In this document: piece by piece, positions 1-7,918 of the stretch
Position numbering within the stretch: position 1 is the stretch's first letter
Layout of the letters: every line of letters starts with the position of its first letter
The notes under the pieces: generated by a model
The model's database searches: none
What the model was told of the DNA's origin: nothing
Seen by the model: the letters and a program-made list of their open reading frames with translations, nothing else
Program-made: the position numbers and the translations under genes
Origin: Bacteroidales bacterium UBA4293
GTDB lineage: Bacteria > Bacteroidota > Bacteroidia > Bacteroidales > Bacteroidaceae
Length of the DNA stretch: 64,000 nt
Reading direction: 5' to 3'
NCBI GenBank assembly: GCA_002395835.1
Contig: DGVD01000012.1
Span: 106,462-170,461, forward strand

Positions 1-1080
1 TTTTCAAGAATGAGTCGCTTGCGTATTAGATATCGTGTACAGACTTCTCAACCTAGTGTCTCAAATTTGCTTCCTGTTATTGACAACTCAAACCCTTTGA
101 GCATTTCAATGGGTAATCCAAGCCTTCGCCCTTCTTTAACAAATAGGTTTGAGATAAATTACAATACTTTCCTTCCTGAAAGTCAAACAGGCATTATGAC
201 AATGATGAATATCCGTACTACAAGTAACAGTGTGAGTAGTAAGACTACTTATTTTACTAATGGTGGAAACCTTTCTATGCCTGAAAATATTGATGGAAAC
301 TGGAATGCTATGGGTATCTTAAACTTTAATACCGCATTTAAAGATAAACGTTTCACTATAAATACATTCACTCGCGCGTCTTTTAATAACTATGTGTCAT
401 ATTATACTGACCGGAACACAAAGGTTGAAGATAAATATGATTTCACTAGAAATGATTTGATCTTTGATGAAGTTCATAACTATTATTCATCAGTAGAAGC
501 CCAGAAGAATGTAACTAAGAATTTAGTCTTGGGAGAACGTCTTTCTTTAGCTTTCCGTTCAGACTTATTTGATGTGGCAGTGAATGGTAATGTTGAGTAT
601 AACAATATGAAAAATAAGTTGCTCCCTTCTTCAAATTCTAACACATGGAACTTCTCTTATGGAATTAACGGAAATTTGAACTTGCCTTGGAATATGTCTC
701 TTTCTACAGACTTGACTAATAGTAGTAGAAGGGGGTATTCAGATGATTCCTATAACACAAATGAACTTGTTTGGAATGCCCAAATATCCCAAAATTTCCT
801 GAAAGGAAATGCTCTAACTCTTCAACTTCAGTTCTTTGACATCTTGAAAAAGCAAAGTAATGTTAGTCGTATGATTTCGGCTATGATGAGTTCTGATACT
901 GAGTATAATGCTATTAATAGCTATGCGATGCTTCATGTAACTTACCGATTGAATATTATGGGAAATAGAGATGCACGAGAAAGAATGAGAGGTAGAGGAG
1001 GCTTTGGTGGAGGTTTCCCTCCAGGGGGAGGATTTGGCTCCGGTCGGGGTGGCCGAGGTGGTTTCGGAAGACCTGATTAA
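1..1080 (+). CDS. Outer-membrane beta-barrel protein, C-terminal part (5' end outside window)
   Basis: The reading frame is open from base 1 (F-S-R before the first Met at base 10), so the gene is truncated by the window edge. The visible 359 residues have the alternating Asn/Ser/aromatic pattern of outer-membrane barrel strands and resemble the C-terminal barrel of TonB-dependent receptor-like proteins (OMP_b-brl_3 family), with a segment reading GNPSLRPSLTNRFEINYN that is typical of that group. The protein ends in an unusual Gly/Arg/Phe-rich tail (about the last 35 residues, repeated GGFGG and GRGG). It probably sits in the outer membrane; its ligand cannot be told from this part. A strong intrinsic terminator follows at once, so it is the last gene of its unit. 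The family call is by recognition of sequence style, not by a search. Confidence 0.75.
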   Translation, partial: FSRMSRLRIRYRVQTSQPSVSNLLPVIDNSNPLSISMGNPSLRPSLTNRFEINYNTFLPESQTGIMTMMNIRTTSNSVSSKTTYFTNGGNLSMPENIDGNWNAMGILNFNTAFKDKRFTINTFTRASFNNYVSYYTDRNTKVEDKYDFTRNDLIFDEVHNYYSSVEAQKNVTKNLVLGERLSLAFRSDLFDVAVNGNVEYNNMKNKLLPSSNSNTWNFSYGINGNLNLPWNMSLSTDLTNSSRRGYSDDSYNTNELVWNAQISQNFLKGNALTLQLQFFDILKKQSNVSRMISAMMSSDTEYNAINSYAMLHVTYRLNIMGNRDARERMRGRGGFGGGFPPGGGFGSGRGGRGGFGRPD

Positions 1081-1086
1081 TAATAT

Positions 1087-1140
1087 AATGTTTAAGTGGG
1101 AATGGTGTGATTACATCTTCCCACTTAAACATTTTTTTAA
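1087..1140 (+). terminator. Intrinsic terminator after the barrel protein gene
   Basis: A perfect 16-bp inverted repeat (1087-1102 and 1118-1133, arms contain TTTAAGTGGGAA and TTCCCACTTAAA) with a 15-nt loop, followed by a T run. It starts 7 nt after the stop codon of the barrel gene. Confidence 0.9.
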
Positions 1141-1240
1141 TAATTAAATATAAGATATTTGGTTAAAGGCTGTGTCGAATGATCTTTTATATAGAAAATT
1201 CTATGTAAACATTAGTCTTTTAAAATGTACCAAAAACTTC

Positions 1241-1771
1241 TTATCTGAAAAAGGAAAAGTTTACACTTCCGTATTCTCTATGTTCTATAAAATTCACATG
1301 TTGGCTAAAATCGTATTCTTTCCCATGTTCTAGTACGAATAGGCCATTCTCTTTTAGTAGATTCATTTTAAAGACTAAGTCAGGAATATCTCCTAGCTCT
1401 TTTAAGGCATATGGAGGATCAGCAAAAATGAAGTCATAAGAATCTGTGTTACGAGGAATAAATTTGAATACATCGCAGCAGATAGGAATGCATTTATCAG
1501 TTTTAACTTCCGCCATAATTTTTTTTATAAATAAGTAGTGCTGACGATCCTTCTCTATAGAAACAACCTGCTTGCATCCTCGACTTATCAATTCAATGCT
1601 TATACTACCAGTTCCTGCAAATAAATCTAAAGCAGATAATCCATTGAAGTCTAAATAGCCATTAAGGACATTAAATAGGTTTTCTTTTGCAAAGTCTGTT
1701 GTAGGCCTTGCTTTGAAAGTTTTAGGAATATTAAAATGTCGATGCTTGTATATACCGCTGATGACTCTCAT
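1241..1771 (-). CDS. rsmD: 16S rRNA (guanine966-N2)-methyltransferase RsmD
   Basis: This 176-residue protein begins MRVISG and carries the SAM-binding motif DLFAGTGS (about residues 49-56) and the N-methyltransferase catalytic motif DPPY (about 117-120), which together are the signature of RsmD. It methylates G966 of 16S rRNA in the assembling 30S subunit. Length is at the short end of the family's usual 180-200 residues. It starts 26 nt after the stop of the DUF3822 gene and is the last gene of the three-gene minus-strand unit 3259-1241. The linkage DUF3822-rsmD is common in Bacteroidales. No terminator is evident in the 100 nt after it. Confidence 0.93.
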   Translation of the reverse strand: MRVISGIYKHRHFNIPKTFKARPTTDFAKENLFNVLNGYLDFNGLSALDLFAGTGSISIELISRGCKQVVSIEKDRQHYLFIKKIMAEVKTDKCIPICCDVFKFIPRNTDSYDFIFADPPYALKELGDIPDLVFKMNLLKENGLFVLEHGKEYDFSQHVNFIEHREYGSVNFSFFR

Positions 1772-1797
1772 GATATATGTTTTAAGTTGGACGATTA

Positions 1798-2604
1798 TTA
1801 GATATGGCGGTGGGTTAAAATCTGTAAATCAAAAGGAAGCTGAATTCCCTTTTCTTCTTTAAGGCCAAATTCAGAAACTGGATTAATTTGATATACTTGC
1901 TTAATGAACTTAAGTAGTTCTTTACGTATATTTCCGTCTGTAGGTAGACTTCCTAAAAGATGAAGTTCATCAGTAAATTGATTTAATCCCTGTGTTTTCC
2001 AAACTTGAAATATAAAATAGAGAGCATCGTTTAAATCAGAATAGTTAAAATTGTTTCCATAATGCAATTTGCCATTAATAAATATGTATAAGTTAATAGT
2101 GTGCTCATGGAAATATATGTATAACTTCTGTGTTTCACGAATTTTGGACTTTTCTACTAGATACTCTATAACTGGAGTCTCTATGGAATAGAATCTTGCT
2201 TGTGGAAAAGTCTCATTTAGTAGTTGATATGCACTTTTATCAATGGAAAATAGTATAGCAGTGTTGCTTTGGGGAAGGATATTGTAAAGCACCACTTTTC
2301 CTCTCAGGTGTGGAAAGTTAAAGTTGTATATATCTTCTATTCTCTCTTCATCAAAACGCTCAAAAGGGACTATAGTGCTTGAACTGTCAATTAGTATTTG
2401 TATAGTCTTGTAAGGGTTTTGAAGTTCTGGCAATTCAGCTAATGCATGTTTAAAATTAGCCGAAAGAGAAATAGTAGGATCGATAGTATAAGGGAAATAT
2501 GTGAATGAAGATTTTGATGGGGATGCATAAAAAGAAAATCCATCCGTACTAAGACGGATGGATAAACTTGTATTATGTGTAAAATTACTCCCAGTTACCA
2601 GCAT
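1798..2604 (-). CDS. DUF3822 family protein
   Basis: A 268-residue cytoplasmic-looking protein with no signal peptide or membrane segment. The N-terminal text SLSIRLSTDGFSFYA and the position next to rsmD match the DUF3822 family of Bacteroidetes. I recall that a structural-genomics structure of this family shows an actin-like ATPase fold (as in PilM/FtsA), but I cannot verify this here; its function is unknown. I chose ATG at 2604; the frame can also open at a TTG at 2631. Either start overlaps the end of the preceding gene (stop 2587-2585), so translation is probably coupled. Confidence 0.8.
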   Translation of the reverse strand: MLVTGSNFTHNTSLSIRLSTDGFSFYASPSKSSFTYFPYTIDPTISLSANFKHALAELPELQNPYKTIQILIDSSSTIVPFERFDEERIEDIYNFNFPHLRGKVVLYNILPQSNTAILFSIDKSAYQLLNETFPQARFYSIETPVIEYLVEKSKIRETQKLYIYFHEHTINLYIFINGKLHYGNNFNYSDLNDALYFIFQVWKTQGLNQFTDELHLLGSLPTDGNIRKELLKFIKQVYQINPVSEFGLKEEKGIQLPFDLQILTHRHI

Positions 2605-3259
2605 TGTTATTTGGAGATTCGATGTCACCAACCTTCAGACCACAATATTTGTATAACTTAGTCTGAACATCCTTTAAGTTAATTAATTCCTGCTGATCAA
2701 GGCCTTCTAGATAAGTTTCATATGGAGCTTTTGCTTCAAATAGATTTAAAGGTTGGCCTTTATCTGTGGTGTCACTACGAACAGCCATTTCAAATTGCTT
2801 ACCACCACTATATGGTATATATCTTAAGGAATCAGCATTGAAATTGTGGCCAAAAATTGTATCTTTAACATTAACCCAAATAGTATCACGGCGGAAACCT
2901 GCCAAACCGTTAGCAGCAATCGCTGCTGCATCACCACTACGTACGATTGCCATAGCTTTAGCCTCTGTTAATCCCTTTTCCAATTGCTCATCTGAAAGAA
3001 CCCCTTCCTTTATAATATAAGGAATACGTGCATTCTTAACAAAATCAATCAAAGAGTCGAAATTGTCAGTGTATTTACCTTGATGCTGAGTACGATACTC
3101 AGATTGAGCCTTACGAATATTAATAAGACTAGCAATAACGTCTTTCTCTCTCAGTTCCTTCTCTTTGTCAAAATTGATAGGCCCCATAATGCTGCTGTAG
3201 CAAACCCATAACAATCCCAGTGCGCAGAGTACTAAAATTGCGTTAATTACTTTTTTCAT
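2585..3259 (-). CDS. Conserved hypothetical protein with one N-terminal membrane segment, pilin-like
   Basis: This 224-residue protein starts MKKVINAILVLCALGLLWV, a single hydrophobic helix (about residues 5-24) with a Lys-rich start, and the rest is hydrophilic. The segment about residues 40-75 (ASLINIRKAQSEYRTQHQGK then YTDNFDSLIDFV) resembles the region that follows the membrane helix in type II/IV pseudopilins, where an N-terminal helix leads into a Tyr/Asp-rich loop. There is no clear prepilin peptidase site. It is first in the unit with DUF3822 and rsmD. The function is not known to me; the pilin likeness is an inference from the helix-plus-loop pattern only. Confidence 0.7.
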   Translation of the reverse strand: MKKVINAILVLCALGLLWVCYSSIMGPINFDKEKELREKDVIASLINIRKAQSEYRTQHQGKYTDNFDSLIDFVKNARIPYIIKEGVLSDEQLEKGLTEAKAMAIVRSGDAAAIAANGLAGFRRDTIWVNVKDTIFGHNFNADSLRYIPYSGGKQFEMAVRSDTTDKGQPLNLFEAKAPYETYLEGLDQQELINLKDVQTKLYKYCGLKVGDIESPNNNAGNWE

Positions 3260-3296
3260 GATAGTATTTTAAATTTATTTGTTTATATTCGTACCG

Positions 3297-3304
3297 CAAA
3301 AATA
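3297..3304 (-). promoter_or_regulatory. -7 box for the hypothetical-DUF3822-rsmD unit
   Basis: On the minus strand the sequence reads TATTTTTG, a match to the Bacteroidetes TAnnTTTG box. This would put the transcript start about 30 nt before the ATG at 3259. The -33 element is poor. Confidence 0.6.
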
Positions 3305-3357
3305 AGACAATTATACGGAATAACCGAACTTTTTGTTCATTTTTTTATTCTATAACA

Positions 3358-4770
3358 ATGATAAATGCCTATTTTGAGTCACAAATTAAAGAAAATTTTC
3401 GCTTGCAGCCAACTTTAGAGCAAGAAAAAGCTTTAAAAAGTTTATCAAGTTATCTTTTTTCTAGTTGGGAGAGATGTGTTTTTCTTCTTAAGGGCTATGC
3501 CGGCACGGGCAAAACTTCATTAATTGGTGCTTTAGTAAAAGCCCTTGTCCAATTTAAACAGCCAGTAATCCTTTTAGCACCTACAGGGAGGGCTGCTAAG
3601 GTCTTTTCGCAATATGCGGAACATCCTGCATATACTATACATAGGTGTATTTATAGGGAGAAAACAGTTAACGATATTTCAAGTGTCTTTACGCTCAACT
3701 ATAATAAATACAAACATGCTATATTTATTGTAGATGAGGCTTCTATGATTGCAAATGGTGGAATTTCAGACAATGTATTTGGGTCGGGTCGGTTGTTAGA
3801 AGATATGATTGATTTTATTTATTCGGGAGAAGGAAACCGATTAATTGTTCTAGGCGATTTAGCACAACTTCCGCCTATTGGAGATAAAATTAGCCATGCT
3901 TTAGTAGATGCAACCTATATAAATTTAGGATTGGATGTGATATCTGAAGAATTGACACAAGTTGTTCGTCAATCTAAAGATTCTGGAATTTTGAGTAATG
4001 CCACGTTAATCAGAGATTTGTTAAATAATGAAAATGGCCAATTCCCAAAGGTTAAAGTGAGAGGTTTTGGAGATGTAAACCTTCTGTCAAGTGAAGAATT
4101 TATTGAATCTATTACTTCAAGTTATGACAAGGTAGGTATAGATGAAACTATGGTTATTTGCCGATCAAATAGACAAGCTAAAATTTATAATAATGGTATA
4201 AGAAGTATGGTTTTAGGATTTGAAGATGAACTTACTTCTGGTGATCGTATCATGATAGTAAAGAATAATTATTATTGGACTGAGGGCATTAAAGAAATTG
4301 GTTTTATAGCAAATGGTGATATTGCTTATGTTAGAAGGGTTAGAAAATGCCGAGAACTCTATGGTTTCCGCTTTGCAGATGTAACATTAGAATTCCCTGA
4401 TTATGATGATTATGAACTGGATGTGACTGTTTTATTAGACACATTACAAAGTGAAGCTCCTTCATTAACAAAAGGTCAACAGGAGGAGCTGTTTAATAGA
4501 ATATCAGAGGATTATCTAAATGAATCAAAAAAAGAAATATATAAGTCACTTCGTACGAATCCTTATTTTAATGCTCTTCAGATTAAATATGCATATGCTG
4601 TTACTTGTCACAAATCTCAAGGAGGACAATGGGCGCATGTATATTTGGACCAAGGATATATATCAGAAAGGATTTTTGCTACAGATTATTTTCACTGGCT
4701 GTACACAGCTTTTACTCGTGCTACAGAAAAACTTTATTTAGTAAACTGGCCTGAGAATCTATTGGAATAG
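3358..4770 (+). CDS. RecD-like superfamily 1 DNA helicase / AAA ATPase
   Basis: A 470-residue helicase. Walker A is GYAGTGKTS (about residues 46-54), a second motif LAPTGRAAKVF (about 76-86) is the RecD/TraA-type motif Ia, Walker B is IVDEASM (about 123-129), followed by LGDLAQLPPIG (motif III, about 161-171). The C-terminal motifs YAVTCHKSQGGQW and YTAFTRATEKLYLV (about 413-465) are the UvrD_C_2 / RecD motifs V and VI. There are no RecB or RecC partners nearby, so it belongs with the free-standing RecD-like helicases, not the RecBCD subunit. It diverges from the DUF3822-rsmD unit and ends in a shared terminator with alaS. Role in DNA repair is inferred from the family. Confidence 0.88.
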   Translation: MINAYFESQIKENFRLQPTLEQEKALKSLSSYLFSSWERCVFLLKGYAGTGKTSLIGALVKALVQFKQPVILLAPTGRAAKVFSQYAEHPAYTIHRCIYREKTVNDISSVFTLNYNKYKHAIFIVDEASMIANGGISDNVFGSGRLLEDMIDFIYSGEGNRLIVLGDLAQLPPIGDKISHALVDATYINLGLDVISEELTQVVRQSKDSGILSNATLIRDLLNNENGQFPKVKVRGFGDVNLLSSEEFIESITSSYDKVGIDETMVICRSNRQAKIYNNGIRSMVLGFEDELTSGDRIMIVKNNYYWTEGIKEIGFIANGDIAYVRRVRKCRELYGFRFADVTLEFPDYDDYELDVTVLLDTLQSEAPSLTKGQQEELFNRISEDYLNESKKEIYKSLRTNPYFNALQIKYAYAVTCHKSQGGQWAHVYLDQGYISERIFATDYFHWLYTAFTRATEKLYLVNWPENLLE

Positions 4771-4797
4771 AAAAAGGCTTGCAAGCAAGCCTTTTTC
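4771..4797. terminator. Bidirectional terminator between the helicase and alaS
   Basis: Perfect 12-bp arms AAAAAGGCTTGC (4771-4782) and GCAAGCCTTTTT (4785-4796) with flanking A and T tracts, so it can end transcripts from both sides. It sits between the stop codons of the two convergent genes. Confidence 0.9.
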
Positions 4798-4809
4798 TTA
4801 AGGAAACTA

Positions 4810-7431
4810 TTAAATATTTGCTAATTCAATCAACTTGTTAACAGCTTCACCGAGACCGTCAACATTTTTGCCTCCAGCAGTTGCAAAATGAGGTTGGCCT
4901 CCTCCTCCTCCTTGGATTAATTTGGCTGCTTCACGTATCATTTTACCTGCATTTAAACTATTATCTTTAACTAAGTTGTCACTTATTATAACAGTTAATG
5001 TTGGCTTGTTGTTCTCAACACTTCCACAAACAAATAGTAGATTGTCCTTTATCTCTCCACGAAGTTGGAATGCAATGTCTTTTATTACTGAAGCAGATAC
5101 ATTATAAACCCCTGATATAACTTTTACTCCATTTACTTCAGTGGCTGATTTAGCTAGTGTGTCCTTTAAACGTGCTGTTGTTTCCTTAGCAGCTTCTTCT
5201 ACCTTCTTTTTCAGCTCGCTATTTTCTTCAATAGCCCTATGGATGGCTATCTTCAAATCTGGGACATTGTTGAATAAAGCAGAAATTTCGCGAAGAGTAT
5301 CTTGCATCCCGTCAATAACGCCTTCTAGTTTTTCACCTGTTACAGCCTCAATGCGTCGAACACCTGCTGCTACGGAGCTTTCGGAAAGAATACGGACCAT
5401 TCCTATGTTACCGGTGCGTGAAGTATGGCAGCCACCACAGAATTCTACCGAATCGCCAAATTGAATAACACGTACTCTGTCACCATATTTTTCTCCAAAA
5501 AGAGCAATAGCACCAAGTTCTTTTGCTTTTTCAATAGGATAGTCTCTGTATTCAGTAAGTGGGATGTTTTCTCGTATTTTTTCATTTACAAAATGTTCAA
5601 CTTGGCGAAGTTCCTCATTAGTTACCTTTTGAAAATGAGAAAAATCGAATCGCAAACCGTCTGGAGTAACCAAAGAACCTTTTTGTTCTACATGTGTTCC
5701 TAAAACTGCACGTAAAGCCTGGTCTAGTAAATGAGTACATGAATGGTTGCACTCACAGGCACGTCTGCGCTCTACATCTACACATGCCATAAATTCAGCA
5801 TCAGGATGCTCTGGTAGTTTTTTTGTGATATGAATAGGAAGATTATTCTCTTTTTTGGTATCAATGATGTCAATGGTTTCAAATTCACTGCAGATGACGC
5901 CTGAGTCTCCAACCTGGCCACCACTTTCTGCATAAAAAGGTGTAAAGTCAAGTACAATTTGATATAATGTTTTGCCTTTTTGAGTAATTTGGCGGTAGCG
6001 TAAAATATGTGTAGTATACTCAGTGAAATCATAACCAACGAACTGTGTCTCACCTTCTTTTAAAATAACCCAGTCACCTGTTACTACAGTCGCAGCATTA
6101 CGTGCACGAGCTTTCTGTTTTTGCATTTCTACGTCGAAGTCCTTTTCATTTACGGTTATGCCATTTTCCCTGCAAATTAATTGGGTTAAATCTAATGGGA
6201 ATCCATAAGTATCATAAAGTGTAAATGCATCAACGCCAGAAATTTCAGTTTTTCCAGATTCTTTAGTTTCAGTAATAATTTTATCTAGCAATCTAATACC
6301 GGTATCTAAAGTCCGAAGGAATGATTCTTCTTCTTCTTTCATAACTTTTTGAATTAGGTCTTTTTGAGCTTCTAATTCAGGATAAGCATCACCCATTGTG
6401 TCAATTAAAGTGGGAAGCAATTTGAACATAAAAGCATTTTTTTGACCTAAAAATGTGTATCCATATCGGACTGCACGACGAAGAATTCGACGGATTACAT
6501 ACCCTGCTTTTGCATTACTTGGTAGTTGACCATCAGTTATGGCAAATGCAATGGTTCTAACATGGTCTGCAATTACTCGCATGGCAATATCTGTTTTCTC
6601 ATTTTTCCCATATTGAGTATTTGACATTTGACCAATGGCACTTAGTAATGGCTGGAAAATATCTGTGTCATAGTTTGAAGTCTTGCCTTGAAGAGTACGA
6701 ACTAATCGTTCAAATCCCATACCAGTATCAATAACTTTAGCGGGTAGGGGTTCCAAACTGTGATCTGCCTTACGGTTATATTGCATGAAAACTAAGTTCC
6801 AAATTTCAATTACTTGAGGATGGTCTTTGTTGACCAACTGAGATCCTGCAACCTTTGCCTTCTCGTCTTCACTCCGAGAATCTACATGAATTTCAGAGCA
6901 TGGTCCACATGGTCCAGTGTCTCCCATTTCCCAAAAATTATCGTGCTTGTTTCCGTTGATAATGTGATCTTTAGGAAGGAATTGTTCCCAAATAGCTGCA
7001 GCCTCGTTGTCTCTTTCAAGTCCTTCTTCAGGAGCACCTTCAAACACTGTTGCGTATAAATCTTTTGGGTCAAGTTTTAGTACATCTACTAGATATTCCC
7101 ATGCCCAACTTATCGCTTCTTTCTTGAAATAATCACCGAAAGACCAGTTGCCTAGCATTTCAAACATAGTATGATGATACGTGTCATGTCCAACTTCTTC
7201 CAAATCATTGTGTTTACCACTGACACGAAGACATTTCTGAGAATCGGCGACTCGTTTACTCTCAGCAATCCGGTTACCAAGGATAATATCCTTAAACTGA
7301 TTCATACCAGCATTTGTAAACATTAATGTAGGATCGTCTTTTACTACCATTGGAGCTGATGGTACAATCAAGTGCCCTTTTGATGCAAAAAAACTCTTGT
7401 ATGAGTCTCTAATTTCTTTTGCAGTCATCAT
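4810..7431 (-). CDS. alaS: Alanyl-tRNA synthetase AlaS
   Basis: This 873-residue enzyme charges tRNA-Ala. The N-terminal class II catalytic part starts MMTAKEIRDSYKSFF and contains FTNAGMNQFK (about residues 33-42) and GFERLVRTLQGK. The editing domain shows the zinc-type motif HSCTH (about 565-569) and the distal CGGCH (about 667-671). The C-terminal DHHA1 end carries the Gly-rich stretch GGGGGQPHFATAGG typical of AlaS. Length is normal for the family. It stands alone between the bidirectional terminator and a divergent MerR-type gene. The start could be either of the two adjacent ATGs. No frameshift or missing motif is seen. Confidence 0.97.
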   Translation of the reverse strand: MMTAKEIRDSYKSFFASKGHLIVPSAPMVVKDDPTLMFTNAGMNQFKDIILGNRIAESKRVADSQKCLRVSGKHNDLEEVGHDTYHHTMFEMLGNWSFGDYFKKEAISWAWEYLVDVLKLDPKDLYATVFEGAPEEGLERDNEAAAIWEQFLPKDHIINGNKHDNFWEMGDTGPCGPCSEIHVDSRSEDEKAKVAGSQLVNKDHPQVIEIWNLVFMQYNRKADHSLEPLPAKVIDTGMGFERLVRTLQGKTSNYDTDIFQPLLSAIGQMSNTQYGKNEKTDIAMRVIADHVRTIAFAITDGQLPSNAKAGYVIRRILRRAVRYGYTFLGQKNAFMFKLLPTLIDTMGDAYPELEAQKDLIQKVMKEEEESFLRTLDTGIRLLDKIITETKESGKTEISGVDAFTLYDTYGFPLDLTQLICRENGITVNEKDFDVEMQKQKARARNAATVVTGDWVILKEGETQFVGYDFTEYTTHILRYRQITQKGKTLYQIVLDFTPFYAESGGQVGDSGVICSEFETIDIIDTKKENNLPIHITKKLPEHPDAEFMACVDVERRRACECNHSCTHLLDQALRAVLGTHVEQKGSLVTPDGLRFDFSHFQKVTNEELRQVEHFVNEKIRENIPLTEYRDYPIEKAKELGAIALFGEKYGDRVRVIQFGDSVEFCGGCHTSRTGNIGMVRILSESSVAAGVRRIEAVTGEKLEGVIDGMQDTLREISALFNNVPDLKIAIHRAIEENSELKKKVEEAAKETTARLKDTLAKSATEVNGVKVISGVYNVSASVIKDIAFQLRGEIKDNLLFVCGSVENNKPTLTVIISDNLVKDNSLNAGKMIREAAKLIQGGGGGQPHFATAGGKNVDGLGEAVNKLIELANI

Positions 7432-7468
7432 GATTTTTTATGTTATGAGTTAATATTCAACAAAAAGT

Positions 7469-7500
7469 TTTGCAAAGATACTCAGTTTTCATTATTTTTG
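7469..7500 (+). promoter_or_regulatory. Promoter of the MerR-type regulator
   Basis: TTTG at 7469-7472, a 20-nt spacer and TATTTTTG at 7493-7500. This is the Bacteroidetes -33/-7 arrangement. Expected start near 7507 leaves a leader of about 55 nt. Confidence 0.7.
7473..7480 (-). promoter_or_regulatory. -7 box of alaS
   Basis: TATCTTTG on the minus strand, 41 nt before the alaS ATG. It abuts the plus-strand -33 element of the divergent MerR-type gene, so the two promoters probably compete for polymerase. Confidence 0.7.
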
Positions 7501-7563
7501 CCTCATCTAGAGATAAAAATATTACGAAAATAGCAATCAAGTTCTTGATAAATAATAAAAGAT

Positions 7564-7911
7564 ATGGCATATAATCCGGATAAAGAGTTAAAGTTGTATT
7601 ACTCTATAAGTGAAGTGGCGCAGATGTTCAATGTGACAGAAACTTTATTACGATATTGGGAAAAGGAGTTTAAGAACATTCACCCTAAAAAAGCAAACCG
7701 GAATATTCGTCAGTATACTAAAGATGATATTGAGGAGGTACGTGCTGTATATCATCTTGTTAAGGAGAAAGGCATGACATTGGAAGGTGCTCGTCGAATC
7801 TTGAAAAACAGCAAAGATGGAACTTCTAAGGTCTCTGAAGTTTCAGACCGTCTTAAGTTGATACGTGCAGATCTTGTTTCTATAAAAAAAGAACTTGATT
7901 CTGTTTTATAA
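7564..7911 (+). CDS. MerR family transcriptional regulator
   Basis: A 115-residue protein with a MerR-type winged helix-turn-helix at the N-terminus: YYSISEVAQMFNVTETLLRYW (about residues 13-33) followed by NRNIRQYTKDDIEEV (about 45-59) and the wing region ending in GARRILKN. A short C-terminal helix (about 90-115) is likely the dimerising coiled coil. It is shorter than ligand-binding MerR proteins, which have an effector domain, so it resembles the small MerR-like proteins found next to housekeeping genes in Bacteroidetes. Target genes cannot be told. It converges on rel with only 7 nt between stop codons and no visible terminator. Confidence 0.9.
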   Translation: MAYNPDKELKLYYSISEVAQMFNVTETLLRYWEKEFKNIHPKKANRNIRQYTKDDIEEVRAVYHLVKEKGMTLEGARRILKNSKDGTSKVSEVSDRLKLIRADLVSIKKELDSVL

Positions 7912-7918
7912 CTCTATA

